From Curtobacterium sp. VKM Ac-2922 (GTDB lineage Bacteria; Actinomycetota; Actinomycetes; Actinomycetales; Microbacteriaceae), in assembly GCF_022815645.1 (NCBI RefSeq), contig NZ_JALGRO010000003.1, positions 62,001-126,000 of the forward strand: a stretch of DNA of 64,000 bases, in the 5' to 3' direction. A model generated the notes under the pieces. The model saw only the letters and a program-made list of their open reading frames with translations, had not been told where the DNA came from and searched no databases. Shown piece by piece: positions 1 through 8,981 of the stretch (positions are counted from its first letter, which is position 1; the number at the start of each line of letters is the position of its first letter). The position numbers were made by a program, and so were the translations under genes.

Positions 1-1
1 G

Positions 2-925
2 ACCGACTACGGCGACCGGACGGTGCCGGACGCCTTCTACTTCTCGCGCGCCGAGCTGTTCACCGGCGGGCGCATCCAGGGTCTGCCCGGCAACGCCAAC
101 CTGCTCGCGATGGTGGCGCTGCTCGCCGCGATCGCGGTGGCGGTCCAGCTCGCCGAGGGCCGGATGCGTCGCGCCCGGGCGATCGGCTGGCTCGTCGTCG
201 CCGCGGTCGTGTTCCTGCTGACGCGTTCGTCCACGGTGGTGGTCGCCGCCCTGGTCGTCGGGGTCGTGTTCCTGGTGGCCGTGTGGATCCGTCGCACGCC
301 GACGGACCGCCGGACACCCCGGTACCTCGCGCTCGCCGGGGTCGTCGTCGTGGTGGCCGGCGTCGGCGTCGCAGCGCGCGGCGTGCTGCTCGGACTGCTC
401 GGCAAGAGCTCGGACCTGACCGGCCGCGGCGAGATCTGGGGGCACGTGCAGGGCCTGATCGACCAGCACTCGGTCATCGGCTGGGGCTGGATCGGGTACT
501 GGTGGCCGTCGATCCCGACGCTCGCCGACCTGGCCCACCGCAAGGGCGTGACCTACCTGCAGGCGCACGACGCGTACCTGGACGTCTGGATGCAGACCGG
601 TGTCGTCGGGCTCGCGCTGTTCGTCGTCTACGTCGCCACCACGCTCGCCCGGTCGTGGGCGTGCGCGACGCGGATCGGGTACGACGCCGCACTCCGACCC
701 CGCTCGTTCGACCCGGTGTCCCTGCTGCCCCTGCTCGTCGTGGTCGCCCTGCTCGTGCAGTCCGTCGCCGAGTCACGGCTGCTGTACCAGGGCAACTGGA
801 TCCTCTTCGCGCTCATCGCGATCAAGTCCCGCATCGTGCTGGTCGGCGAAGAGCCGGTGTCGATCGGTGACGGCCCGCGCACACCGCCGGCGAAGCGGGA
901 GTTCCGCTGGGCCGGCACCCGCTGA
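2..925 (+). CDS. O-antigen ligase/polymerase (Wzy-like) membrane protein, 5' partial
   Basis: The reading frame is open to the left edge of the window, so the true start lies upstream and only the C-terminal ~308 codons are present. The protein is strongly hydrophobic, with about seven membrane segments. Towards the C-terminal half it has a hydrophilic loop with GRGEIW and GWGWIGYW followed by an AHDAYLDVW stretch, the pattern of the O-antigen ligase/Wzy superfamily (periplasmic-side catalytic loop with a conserved H/N-x-Y/F). A second member lies at 2472-3785 with matching GWGW and LNAFVDAW motifs. The likely role is polymerising or ligating a lipid-linked surface glycan; the substrate cannot be read from sequence. 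It converges on the next gene with a 9-nt gap. Confidence 0.75.
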   Translation, partial: TDYGDRTVPDAFYFSRAELFTGGRIQGLPGNANLLAMVALLAAIAVAVQLAEGRMRRARAIGWLVVAAVVFLLTRSSTVVVAALVVGVVFLVAVWIRRTPTDRRTPRYLALAGVVVVVAGVGVAARGVLLGLLGKSSDLTGRGEIWGHVQGLIDQHSVIGWGWIGYWWPSIPTLADLAHRKGVTYLQAHDAYLDVWMQTGVVGLALFVVYVATTLARSWACATRIGYDAALRPRSFDPVSLLPLLVVVALLVQSVAESRLLYQGNWILFALIAIKSRIVLVGEEPVSIGDGPRTPPAKREFRWAGTR

Positions 926-934
926 CGCGTCCCG

Positions 935-2281
935 TCAGCGCAGCACGAGGGCGCAGGGGACGGCCGTGCTCCACGGTGCCGTCCGGACCTCGACGGATCC
1001 GGACGGGTCCGCCCGGCAGGCGGTCACCCCCGCCTGCACCTGTGGGGCCCAGGCCGGACCGTCACTGCGCTGGGTGACGCCCGGCGCGACGTTCGTGACC
1101 GCCGCGGCGACCACCACGGCGATCGCGACCCAGGCCGCGGTGCCGCCGGCCAGCCCGGCGACGACCCCCCGTCGCGAAGCCGGCCGTCGCAGGGACCAGG
1201 TCCGTGCGTCGGCGAGGACCGCCGCCGCGAGCACGACCGCGGACGTGAGCAGCACCGCCGACGCGGCCCCGTAGCGGGACGGCTCGGCGCCGACGAACTC
1301 GGCGACGGCCCGCTCACCCCACCCGCCGTTCGCCGTGACGTTGGCGACGAGCCCCGCGGTCCAGACGGCGACCGACCCGCCCGCGAGTGCGACGACCTGG
1401 ATCCGGGCACGCCAGGTGCCGACCACCAGGGCTGCGACGACCAGGACGGCCACCACGGCCACGGGGACCGCCAGGACGACCCAGCCGTGTCTGCCCACCG
1501 CGTCGGCGACCGAGCCGACCCCGCGGGTCCAGGCGCCAGCGACGGGCTGCAGCAGGTAGCCGCGCACGACGTCGCGGACGGTCGGGTCACCCGGGTGCGA
1601 CGGCCGGTACGTGGTGAGCGCGGTGACGACCTGCAGGGTGCCGGCAGCGACGACCACGATCGTCACCGGGAGTGCCCGCAGGCGTTCCGCGGTTGTCGGC
1701 CGCCACCACGCGACGGCGAGCAGCGGCAGGAACAGCAGCGTCTGCGGTTCCGTGAGCACCGCGGCGGCCGCCAGCAGCGCGACGACGGCCGACGACCACC
1801 ACGTGCGCACCCGTGCGCTGACGAGCCACGGGACGAGCACGAGCATGAACCAGTGCAGGTTGGCCGCGTTCCCGCTGATCTCGTACGGCACGACCGGCAC
1901 GAGCACGGGGACGGCGGCCAGCACCAGCCGGAGTGGCCACGCGGGCACGAGGTCACGGGCCAGGACGAACACCGACCCGGCGACGATCCCGACGACCACG
2001 CAACAGGTGGCGGCGACCGTCACCGCGTACTGCTCGATCGGACGGGCGAACCCGACGTCGACGACCAGCCGCGGGAGCAGGTGCAGGTACCCGGCGTACG
2101 GGTGGAACAGCGACTCGCCGGCGCCGTACGCCACCCGGTCCCGGAAGAAGGGGCCCCCGTCCTCGGCCCAGACCGTCGCACGGGTGAGGGGCCCGAGTCG
2201 GTACCAGGCCACACCGGCGGCGCACACCGCGACCACCAGCGCGGCGATCGCCGTCGACAGGGTCCTCGGCACGCGCTCCAT
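935..2281 (-). CDS. Polytopic membrane protein, GT-C-like, function unknown
   Basis: A 448-residue protein with about ten to eleven membrane segments. The first extracytoplasmic loop carries WAEDGGPFF and a second conserved-looking stretch reads GNAANLHWF. Acidic residues in the first outer loop followed by repeated helices are the layout of GT-C glycosyltransferases, so I infer an extracytoplasmic sugar transferase, but I cannot name a family. The C-terminus ends in a short soluble tail with two cysteines. The ATG at 2281 is preceded by a TAGCGT -10 box 9 nt away, which suggests a leaderless or near-leaderless mRNA. It is transcribed alone, divergent from the ligase gene at 2472. Confidence 0.6.
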   Translation of the reverse strand: MERVPRTLSTAIAALVVAVCAAGVAWYRLGPLTRATVWAEDGGPFFRDRVAYGAGESLFHPYAGYLHLLPRLVVDVGFARPIEQYAVTVAATCCVVVGIVAGSVFVLARDLVPAWPLRLVLAAVPVLVPVVPYEISGNAANLHWFMLVLVPWLVSARVRTWWSSAVVALLAAAAVLTEPQTLLFLPLLAVAWWRPTTAERLRALPVTIVVVAAGTLQVVTALTTYRPSHPGDPTVRDVVRGYLLQPVAGAWTRGVGSVADAVGRHGWVVLAVPVAVVAVLVVAALVVGTWRARIQVVALAGGSVAVWTAGLVANVTANGGWGERAVAEFVGAEPSRYGAASAVLLTSAVVLAAAVLADARTWSLRRPASRRGVVAGLAGGTAAWVAIAVVVAAAVTNVAPGVTQRSDGPAWAPQVQAGVTACRADPSGSVEVRTAPWSTAVPCALVLR

Positions 2282-2290
2282 CGCCCGCCG

Positions 2291-2322
2291 ACGCTACCCG
2301 AGATATCGCGTCCCGCGATATC
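2291..2322 (-). promoter_or_regulatory. Promoter -10 and overlapping perfect palindrome (operator candidate)
   Basis: On the minus strand TAGCGT (2291-2296) lies 9 nt before the ATG at 2281. Just upstream is a perfect 9-bp inverted repeat, GATATCGCG (2302-2310), TCC, CGCGATATC (2314-2322), which covers where the -35 would be. The placement suits a repressor site; the regulator is unknown. Confidence 0.4.
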
Positions 2323-2429
2323 GACGCACCGCGATGCCGACTCGGCACGAGCCCGACGCACCGCGATGCCGACTCGGCACGAGCCCGACGCACCGCGATG
2401 CCGACTCGGCACGAGCCCGACGCACCGCG
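2323..2429. repeat. 32-bp tandem repeat array (3 full copies plus 11 bp)
   Basis: Three identical 32-bp units start at 2323, 2355 and 2387 with GACGCACCGCGATGCC, and a partial fourth ends at 2429. Each unit holds the short dyad CTCG-GCA-CGAG. The array lies between the divergent genes starting at 2281 and 2472, directly next to the palindrome at 2302-2322 and about 40 bp before the downstream start. There are no spacers, so it is not a CRISPR array. Confidence 0.9.
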
Positions 2430-2471
2430 TCAGCGGCGGCGACACCCAGAGGGGTGCGAGAGGATGGAGCG

Positions 2472-3785
2472 GTGACGGACCACCGGGTGACCAGGCGCGC
2501 GCTCGCGCGCCGGTACCTGTCCGCGTGGATCGGGTTCTCGGCGGGCGGGCGGTTCAGTCAGGCCCTCGCCACCGTGGTGCTGCTGTTCGCCTTCGGGCAG
2601 CCGACGGTGCACGCATTGGTCGGCACCGCGGGCACGTGGGCGATCCTGGTCACGCTCGTCGTCCTGGCCGGGCTCAGCCTGCTCGGCCAGCGCTACCGCA
2701 TCGAGTGGCACGGCGTGCTCCCACTGTCCCTGCTCGCCTTCGTCGGCTACTGCGCGCTGAGCGTCCTGTGGAGCGAGTACTCGTGGGTGGCGCTCCGCGG
2801 GTTCGTGGCCACCGTGTGCTTCATCGGCCTCGGGCTCTACCTGGCGCTCGGCCGCGACCTGGTGCAGGTCATCCGCGCCGCCGGCGACGCGTTCCGCATC
2901 CTGCTCGTCGTCGCCCTCGGCCTCGAGGTCCTGTCCGGGCTGGTGCTGGACGTCCCCCTCCCCGCGTTCGGCATCCGCGGCGACATCGCGTACGGCGGCC
3001 CGATCCAGGGCATCGGGGGCACCCGCAACGTCATGGGGTTCGTCGCCGCGGTCGCCCTGGTGACGTTCGTGGTCGAGTTCCTCACGCGCTCGGTGACGAT
3101 GTGGCGCGCCGTGACCTCGACGGCACTGGCCGTGATCACCCTGATGCTGGTGCAGTCCCCCATCACGGGCCTGGCGATGATCGCGCTGGCCGTCACCGCC
3201 CTGGCACTGTGGTCGCTCCGGCACGCGCAGCCCCGTACCCGACCGGTCGTCAACACGGTGCTCGGGGCCGTGGTCGTGGGGATGGGGATCGTCGGGGTGC
3301 TCGCGCGGCACCGGATCCTGGCCGAGATCGGTGCCGCCGGCGGCAGCGCCATCCGCCTCGACCTGTGGGCACAGATCCGGCTGCTCAGCACGCAGTACCC
3401 CATCCAGGGCTGGGGCTGGGTCGGCACCTGGCCGCACGAGGCCGTCGTGCCGTACTCCACGTTCATCGGTCCCGACGGGGTGCGCTTCACCTCGGGCCTG
3501 AACGCCTTCGTCGACGCCTGGCTGCAGATCGGCCTGGCCGGCATGCTCATCCTGCTCGCCACCGCGCTGCTGGCCTTCGCACGCGCCTGGGTCACCGCCA
3601 CCACCTTCCCCGGCGTGGCGTACGTCTGGCCCGCGGCGATCCTGGTCCTGCTCGGGGTGACGAGCACCGCCGAGAGCTACCTGCTGCACGGCGCCGGCCT
3701 GATGCTCTTCGCCACCGTCATCGTCGTCGCGGCGCGCCGCCGCTCCTGGCGGCGGCACCTGCCGCGCACCGAGCACCCGACCTGA
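2472..3785 (+). CDS. O-antigen ligase/polymerase (Wzy-like) membrane protein
   Basis: A 437-residue polytopic protein with about eleven membrane helices and a large outer loop near residues 300-345 containing GWGWVGTW and LNAFVDAWLQIG, the same architecture as the partial gene at the left edge. The family joins repeat units or transfers finished polymer from a lipid carrier on the outer face of the membrane. I chose the GTG at 2472 because GAGAGG lies 8 nt upstream and hydrophobic sequence follows at once. The frame stays open far upstream, but that part reads through the 32-bp repeats and looks non-coding. It is followed after 112 bp by a GT87-like gene in the same direction. Confidence 0.75.
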   Translation: MTDHRVTRRALARRYLSAWIGFSAGGRFSQALATVVLLFAFGQPTVHALVGTAGTWAILVTLVVLAGLSLLGQRYRIEWHGVLPLSLLAFVGYCALSVLWSEYSWVALRGFVATVCFIGLGLYLALGRDLVQVIRAAGDAFRILLVVALGLEVLSGLVLDVPLPAFGIRGDIAYGGPIQGIGGTRNVMGFVAAVALVTFVVEFLTRSVTMWRAVTSTALAVITLMLVQSPITGLAMIALAVTALALWSLRHAQPRTRPVVNTVLGAVVVGMGIVGVLARHRILAEIGAAGGSAIRLDLWAQIRLLSTQYPIQGWGWVGTWPHEAVVPYSTFIGPDGVRFTSGLNAFVDAWLQIGLAGMLILLATALLAFARAWVTATTFPGVAYVWPAAILVLLGVTSTAESYLLHGAGLMLFATVIVVAARRRSWRRHLPRTEHPT

Positions 3786-3885
3786 CCCGTCGGGTGCGGG
3801 CCGGTCCCCGTACCGGACAGGAGGCCCGGGACCCGACCGCCACGGACCTCCCGTCCGTCGCGGACCGGTCCGGGCCGTGAACGGC

Positions 3886-3891
3886 TACCGT
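3886..3891 (+). promoter_or_regulatory. Leaderless-type promoter -10 (TACCGT)
   Basis: TACCGT ends 6 nt before the GTG at 3898, the spacing expected when transcription starts at the start codon. This decides the start of the downstream gene. Confidence 0.45.
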
Positions 3892-3897
3892 GTTCGG

Positions 3898-5205
3898 GTG
3901 CACCCCCGCCTGCCCGAACGTCTCGCCATGTGCGTGGTCGCCGCCGTCGCCACGGTCCTGAACGTGCTGCTGAAGCTGCCGTGCACGGTCCCGGGGCCAC
4001 CGGACGTGCCACGTGGTGCCTTCGTGTCACGGTACGGCTGCTGGTCGGACGTGGCCGCGCTGTGGAACTCACGGCAGCTCGTCGGGCACGTGTTCCCCTA
4101 CGTCACCGGGTCCCAGCTCGGCAACGGCACCGTCGAGTACCCGACGCTGACGGGCGTCTGGGTCTGGTTGACCGCGCTGCCCGTCGGCTCGGCGCACGGC
4201 TTCCTGCTGGTGACGGGCGCGGTCGCCGGCGTCCTCGCGGTCGTCGTGACCCTGCTGCTGGTGCGCGTCGCCGGTCGTCGCGCCTGGATCTGGGCGGCCA
4301 CACCCCCGCTCGCGCTGTACGCCGCGTACAACTGGGACCTGCTGGCCGTCGTCTGCACGGTCGCCGGGCTGGTCGTGATGCTGCGCCCGCCGTCGTCGTG
4401 GTCGACCACCACGCGGTACGCCGTCGCCGGGTTGGCCTTCGGGCTCGGGGGCGCGTTCAAGCTCTACCCGCTGATGTTCCTGGCACCGCTGGCGATCGCC
4501 GCGCTGCTCGACCAGGACGCCGTGCTCCGCGTCCGCGTCCGGCGGACCGTCGCCGCCCTGGGCTCCGGGGTCGGGGTCGTGCTCGCCGCGAACGTGCCCT
4601 TCGTCCTGGTCAACGCCCCCGGCTGGCTGTCGGTGTTCGAGTTCCAGGCGTCCCGACCGATCGGCGCGTCGACGATGTCGGTCTGGTACTACGGTCTGCT
4701 CCCCTGGTCCGCCGACCTGGACGGACCGGCCCAGCAGGCGATGGGCACCATGTCGACCCTGGCGACGGCCCTCGGCATCATCGCCGTGCTCGTGGTCACG
4801 GTCGTGCTCGCCCGGCGCCGTGGCAGCGCACCGTGGGTGCAGTCCGCCGCCGCGCTGCTGGCCGTCTACATGGTCTGCAACAAGGTCGCCTCGCCGCAGT
4901 ACGTCCTGTGGCTGCTGCCGTTCCTCGTCGTCGTGCGGATCTCCGGGTGGTGGATCGGGGCGTACCTGGTCGCCGACGTCTGCGCCGTCGTGGGGTTCTT
5001 CCGGAACACCTACTACCAGGCGATCGGCGCCGGCACGGACACCTGGGCGTACCAGGCGATGACGGTGGGCATCTGGGGTCGGGCGGCGTTGCTCGTGGTG
5101 TTCGTGGTGTTCTTCCTCAGGTCGACGGTCGTGACACGGCCACCGGGCCCCAATACACTGCCGGTGGCCGTCAGGGGGACGGTCGTGACCGAAGGAACGC
5201 CATGA
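3898..5205 (+). CDS. GT87/DUF2029-type polyprenol-phosphate-sugar glycosyltransferase
   Basis: A 435-residue integral membrane protein with about ten helices. EYPTLTGVWVW in the first outer region and AFKLYPL near residue 190 are typical of the GT87 (DUF2029) group of GT-C enzymes, which use polyprenyl-phosphate mannose or a related donor on the outer face of the membrane. The GTG at 3898 is preferred because of the TACCGT box 6 nt upstream; a GTG at 3877 in the same frame is the alternative. The stop overlaps the ATG of the next gene (ATGA), so the two are translationally coupled. Donors could come from the GT2 synthases at 7083-8857. Confidence 0.7.
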   Translation: MHPRLPERLAMCVVAAVATVLNVLLKLPCTVPGPPDVPRGAFVSRYGCWSDVAALWNSRQLVGHVFPYVTGSQLGNGTVEYPTLTGVWVWLTALPVGSAHGFLLVTGAVAGVLAVVVTLLLVRVAGRRAWIWAATPPLALYAAYNWDLLAVVCTVAGLVVMLRPPSSWSTTTRYAVAGLAFGLGGAFKLYPLMFLAPLAIAALLDQDAVLRVRVRRTVAALGSGVGVVLAANVPFVLVNAPGWLSVFEFQASRPIGASTMSVWYYGLLPWSADLDGPAQQAMGTMSTLATALGIIAVLVVTVVLARRRGSAPWVQSAAALLAVYMVCNKVASPQYVLWLLPFLVVVRISGWWIGAYLVADVCAVVGFFRNTYYQAIGAGTDTWAYQAMTVGIWGRAALLVVFVVFFLRSTVVTRPPGPNTLPVAVRGTVVTEGTP

Positions 5206-7070
5206 CGCGTCTGCTCCACAGCTCCGCCGTCCGCCCGCTCGTCACCGCCGTCGTCGCGGTCGTGCTCGTCGCCCTGGCCGTCCTGGCGGGCCCACCGGCA
5301 CCGGCGCACGCGGCGGCACCGTCGACCGGCCGGTACGTCCCGCTCGACACGTCCCGGGTCTTCGCCGGCACCGTCGGCACGACGCCCCGGGTCGTCCCCG
5401 TCGCCGGGACCGGTGGCGTGCCGGCGAACGCGACGGCCGTCGTGGTGAACGTCGAGGTCGCGAACCCGACCGCAGCCGGGTACGTCCGCGTGACCGCCGC
5501 GGGGACCGACGCCCAGGTCGCGACGCAGGAGTTCGGCGCCGGGCAGAGCATCTCGAACCTGGCGACGGTCAAGCTCGCTCCCGGCGGCGTCCAGCTGAAG
5601 CTCTCCGCGGGCTCCGCCACCGTGTTCCTCGACGTCTCCGGGTACTACGTCGACGGAGACGGGGCGACCTACACGCCCGTCGCCGCGTCCCGTGTGTTCC
5701 GGCAGCAGGTCGGCACGAGTCCGGTCGCGGTCCCGCTCGCCGGTGCCGGTGGCATCCCCGACGACGCCACCGCCGTGGCCGTGAACACGCAGGTCGAGGC
5801 CACCACGGCCAACGGCTACGTCCGTGTCACCCCGGCCGGTCAGGACCCTGCCGTGGCCGCCCAGGTGTACACCGCCGGCGCAGCCGTCTCGAACCTCGTC
5901 ATCGTGAAGCTCGTGGGCGGTGCGGCACAGGTGAAGGTGTCGGCCGGCACCGCGGTCGTGTCGATGGACGTGACGGGCTACTACAGCGACTCGGACACGG
6001 GCTCGGTGTTCGTCCCGATCGACACCACCCGCGCGTACGCCGGTCCGGTGACGACGACGCCACGCAGCATCCGCCTCACCGGCACCGCGGGCGTGCCCGG
6101 CACGGCCACCGCGGTCGTGGCCAACGCCGAGACCGAGAAGACGACCTCGGGCGGGTACCTCCGCATCACCCCGGCGGGCACCGACGCCCAGGTCGCGACG
6201 CAGGTGTTCCGCGCCGGCCAGGCCATCTCGAACCTCACGATGACCGGCGTCACCGGCAGCACGGCGGACCGCCGGGTGCAGGCGAAGGTCTCCGCGGGCT
6301 CGGCCACCCTCGACCTGGACGTCTCCGGGTACTTCATGGACGGCTCCACCGGCGCCGGGACCGGCGCCGACGTGTCGTGGCCGCAGTGCGACGCCCCCTC
6401 CTCGTGGCCCGCCGACGCGGCCTTCGGGATCGTGGGCGTGAACGACGGCATCGCGAACACCACGAACCCCTGCTTCGCCGAGCAGCGCGCCTGGGCCGAG
6501 CAGACCACCGGCGGTGCCGGGCAGGCGCAGCTGCAGCTGTACGTCAACACCGCGAACCCGGGCAACAAGGCCTCGGTGTGGCCCCGCAGCAACACCGTCC
6601 CGAACGGCCCGACGCTCACCGGCAGCCAGAACCCGTACGGTGTGTGCACGGGCGCCTACGACCTCGCGTGCACCTTCATGTACGGCTACACGCGCGCGTA
6701 CGAGGACGGGACGGTCCGTGGCGTCGCCGACCCGGGCGCCCACCGCTGGTGGCTGGACGCCGAGACGGACGGCACGTGGCAGAGCAGCACCGCGCTCAAC
6801 CGCGCGAGCCTCGAGGGGATGACCGCGTACTTCACCAGCGTCGGCGGCAGCGTGGGGCTGTACTCGTCGCCTGCCGAGTGGACGCAGCTGTTCGGCTCCG
6901 TGCCGCAGTCCAGCTCGCTGTACAGCCTGCCGACCTGGCGTCCGATCGGCACCGGCACGCTGGCCGCAGCGCAGGCTGCGTGCTCGTCCACGCCGTTCAA
7001 GGCCGGTGGCCGCGTCGAGATGACCCAGTACCAGTCAGCCGGCGTCCTGCGCGACGTCAGCTGCGTGTGA
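5202..7070 (+). CDS. Secreted protein with three beta-rich repeats and a C-terminal glycosidase-like domain
   Basis: A 622-residue exported protein. The signal peptide ends near residue 38 (AHA-A). Three repeats of about 112 residues follow, beginning near residues 45, 157 and 269, each opening with Y/F-x-P-(L/V/I)-(D/A) then R-(V/A)-(F/Y) and closing with a V-(S/T)-GY-(Y/F) stretch. From residue 390 a different domain starts with DVSWPQC and contains VGVNDG, LYVNTANPG and WWLDAET, resembling the DUF1906/GH25-like TIM-barrel proteins of actinobacteria. That assignment rests on motif resemblance and the catalytic residues are not proven. The start overlaps the GT87 gene by 4 nt. A role in binding or trimming the cell envelope glycan is inferred. 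Confidence 0.65.
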   Translation: MTRLLHSSAVRPLVTAVVAVVLVALAVLAGPPAPAHAAAPSTGRYVPLDTSRVFAGTVGTTPRVVPVAGTGGVPANATAVVVNVEVANPTAAGYVRVTAAGTDAQVATQEFGAGQSISNLATVKLAPGGVQLKLSAGSATVFLDVSGYYVDGDGATYTPVAASRVFRQQVGTSPVAVPLAGAGGIPDDATAVAVNTQVEATTANGYVRVTPAGQDPAVAAQVYTAGAAVSNLVIVKLVGGAAQVKVSAGTAVVSMDVTGYYSDSDTGSVFVPIDTTRAYAGPVTTTPRSIRLTGTAGVPGTATAVVANAETEKTTSGGYLRITPAGTDAQVATQVFRAGQAISNLTMTGVTGSTADRRVQAKVSAGSATLDLDVSGYFMDGSTGAGTGADVSWPQCDAPSSWPADAAFGIVGVNDGIANTTNPCFAEQRAWAEQTTGGAGQAQLQLYVNTANPGNKASVWPRSNTVPNGPTLTGSQNPYGVCTGAYDLACTFMYGYTRAYEDGTVRGVADPGAHRWWLDAETDGTWQSSTALNRASLEGMTAYFTSVGGSVGLYSSPAEWTQLFGSVPQSSSLYSLPTWRPIGTGTLAAAQAACSSTPFKAGGRVEMTQYQSAGVLRDVSCV

Positions 7071-7082
7071 GGACCGGTGGGG

Positions 7083-7817
7083 TCAGCCGCGGCGGGTGAA
7101 CCGTCGCTGCAGGCCCCACTGCGTCACGCGCAGCATGGCCTCGGCCACGATGGCCTGACTCATCTTGGAGACCCCGTGCAGGCGGTCGCGGAACCGGATC
7201 GGGACCTCGACGATGCGGCCGCCCAGGTCGTGCACCCGCAGCGTCATGTCGACCTGGAAGCAGTACCCCTTGGAGTCGATGGTGTCGAGGGCCATCCGGG
7301 CGATGACCTGTGCCCGGTAGACCCGGAACCCGGCGGTGATGTCCCGCACGTCGATCCGCAGCATCCACCGGGCGTAGGCGTTGCCGCCACGGCTCAGGGC
7401 CTGGCGGTACCAGGGCCAGTCGACGACCGATCCCCCGGGGACCCAGCGCGACCCGATCGCGAGCTGCACGTCGGGCTGCGAGCGGACCGCGTCGACGAGC
7501 GCGGGCAGCCGATCGGCCGGGTGCGAGCCGTCCGCGTCCATCTCGACGAGCAGCTCGTAGCCGCGTTCCAGACCCCAGCGGAAGCCCGCGACGTAGGCCG
7601 TGCCGAGCCCGAGCTTGCCCGTCCGGCGCAGCAGGTGCACGCGGTCGTCGGACGCGGCGATGGCCTGCACCACGTCGCCGGTGCCGTCGGGGCTGGCGTC
7701 GTCGACGACCAGCACGTGCGCATCGGGGACCGCGGCGAGCACGAGGGCCAGGGCGTCCGTGATGTTCTCGGCCTCGTCGTACGTCGGGACGATGACCAGG
7801 GCGGACGGCACCGTCAT
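7083..7817 (-). CDS. Polyprenol monophosphomannose synthase-like GT2
   Basis: A 244-residue cytoplasmic GT-A enzyme without C-terminal membrane helices. VIVPTYDEAEN at the N-terminus, VVDDASPDGTG, the metal-binding MDADGSH, and a C-terminal PIRFRDRLHGVSKM pattern are hallmarks of DPM1/Ppm1-type synthases, which transfer a hexose (usually mannose from GDP-mannose) to polyprenyl phosphate. It shares a 4-nt overlap with the upstream GT2 at 7814. The product would feed the GT-C enzymes in this locus. Donor specificity is by family only. It converges on the secreted gene ending at 7070 with a 12-nt gap and no visible terminator. Confidence 0.8.
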   Translation of the reverse strand: MTVPSALVIVPTYDEAENITDALALVLAAVPDAHVLVVDDASPDGTGDVVQAIAASDDRVHLLRRTGKLGLGTAYVAGFRWGLERGYELLVEMDADGSHPADRLPALVDAVRSQPDVQLAIGSRWVPGGSVVDWPWYRQALSRGGNAYARWMLRIDVRDITAGFRVYRAQVIARMALDTIDSKGYCFQVDMTLRVHDLGGRIVEVPIRFRDRLHGVSKMSQAIVAEAMLRVTQWGLQRRFTRRG

Positions 7818-8857
7818 CGGGCCGTGCTGTCGTCTGGTCGCTCACGACCCATCGTCTGCCGCGCGACCTCGGACGGGGTGTCGCCCTCGGGTGCGGAGTG
7901 CTCCGTCAGCAGCCGTCGGACCGTGCCACCGGGTGCCGAGTAGGTCAGGTAGTTCAGTCGGCTGGTCTCGCGACGCAACCGGGTGACGCCCTCGAGGATA
8001 AAGCCGAGGGTCCACGTCAGGAAGGCGATGACCATGAGCGACGCGGCCAGGAACGCCGTCGGGAACCGGGGCACGAGCCCGGTGCGGCCGAACTCGATGA
8101 ACAGCGGGATCGCGAGGACGATCGCGACGACGGCGAACACGGCACCGATGAGACCGTGGAACAGCACCGGGCGCTCGAAGCGGATCAGGTGCGCGATCAG
8201 CGAGAGGATCTTGAAGCCGTCGCTGTAGGTGTTGAGCTTGGACTCGGTGCCCTCGGCGCGGTCCTTGAAGCCCACCGGGACCTCGGTGTGCGGGACGCGC
8301 AGGTTCATCACGTGCACGGTGAGCTCGGTCTCGGTCTCGAACTCGCGCGACAGGGCGGGGAACGACTTCACGAAGCGGCGCGACATCACGCGGTAGCCGC
8401 TGAGCATGTCGGAGACGGGGGTGCCGAACAGCTTGCCGACCACACGGTTGAACATCCGGTTGCCGGCTTCGTGACCGGGCCGGTAGGCGGTGGCGTTCGG
8501 GTCGTCCTGCCGCACGCCGAGGATGTGGTCGTAGGGGCCCTCGAGCAGGGTCCTGATCATCTCGGGTGCCGCGGACGCGTCGTAGGTGTCGTCGCCGTCG
8601 ATCATCAGGTAGACGTCGGCGTCGATGTCGCCGAACGCGCGGCGGATGACGTTGCCCTTGCCCTTGGTGTGCTCGTACCGGACCTCGGCCCCGGCGCGAC
8701 GGGCTTCCTCGTCCGTGCCGTCGGAGCTGTTGTTGTCGTAGACGTACACGTGGATGCCCGGCACGGCGGCCTTGAGGTCGGTCACGACCTTGTGGATCGC
8801 CGGTGCCTCGTTGTGGCAGGGAACGATCGCGGCGATGACGAGGTCGTCGGGAGTCAC
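7814..8857 (-). CDS. GtrB/DPM-type membrane glycosyltransferase (GT2)
   Basis: A 347-residue protein: GT-A domain (about 1-230) with IVPCHNEAPAIH, YDNNSSDGT and the metal motif MIDGDDTYD, then two C-terminal membrane helices (about 235-310). This layout matches enzymes that make polyprenyl-phosphate glucose, galactose or GlcNAc for later flipping. The start is a GTG with GAAGGAC about 10 nt upstream. The stop overlaps the DPM-like gene. A GtrA flippase is divergently encoded 124 bp away, the usual GtrA/GtrB partnership, so these genes probably supply lipid-linked sugars to the outer face. Confidence 0.8.
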   Translation of the reverse strand: MTPDDLVIAAIVPCHNEAPAIHKVVTDLKAAVPGIHVYVYDNNSSDGTDEEARRAGAEVRYEHTKGKGNVIRRAFGDIDADVYLMIDGDDTYDASAAPEMIRTLLEGPYDHILGVRQDDPNATAYRPGHEAGNRMFNRVVGKLFGTPVSDMLSGYRVMSRRFVKSFPALSREFETETELTVHVMNLRVPHTEVPVGFKDRAEGTESKLNTYSDGFKILSLIAHLIRFERPVLFHGLIGAVFAVVAIVLAIPLFIEFGRTGLVPRFPTAFLAASLMVIAFLTWTLGFILEGVTRLRRETSRLNYLTYSAPGGTVRRLLTEHSAPEGDTPSEVARQTMGRERPDDSTAR

Positions 8858-8981
8858 GGGATAGGGTCCTTCAGTGGTCGCGGATCCGTCGAGCGGCGGG
8901 GCCTGCGGTCACGAAACCCCTGCGAGAGATTAACAGTTCCCCGGGTCGACGGCGCTCGCCACCCGGGACGGGAAGGACAGC

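Noticed and set aside
2323..2429. Possible CRISPR array
   Set aside because: The 32-bp units are directly adjacent with no spacers, and no cas genes are present.
1611..2471. Upstream extension of the ligase gene through the repeats
   Set aside because: The extension is antisense to the membrane protein at 935-2281 and reads Arg/Thr-rich shadow sequence; GTG 2472 has a ribosome site.
3930..5201. N-terminal extension of the secreted repeat protein
   Set aside because: It overlaps the GT87 gene in another frame; a clear signal peptide starts at ATG 5202.
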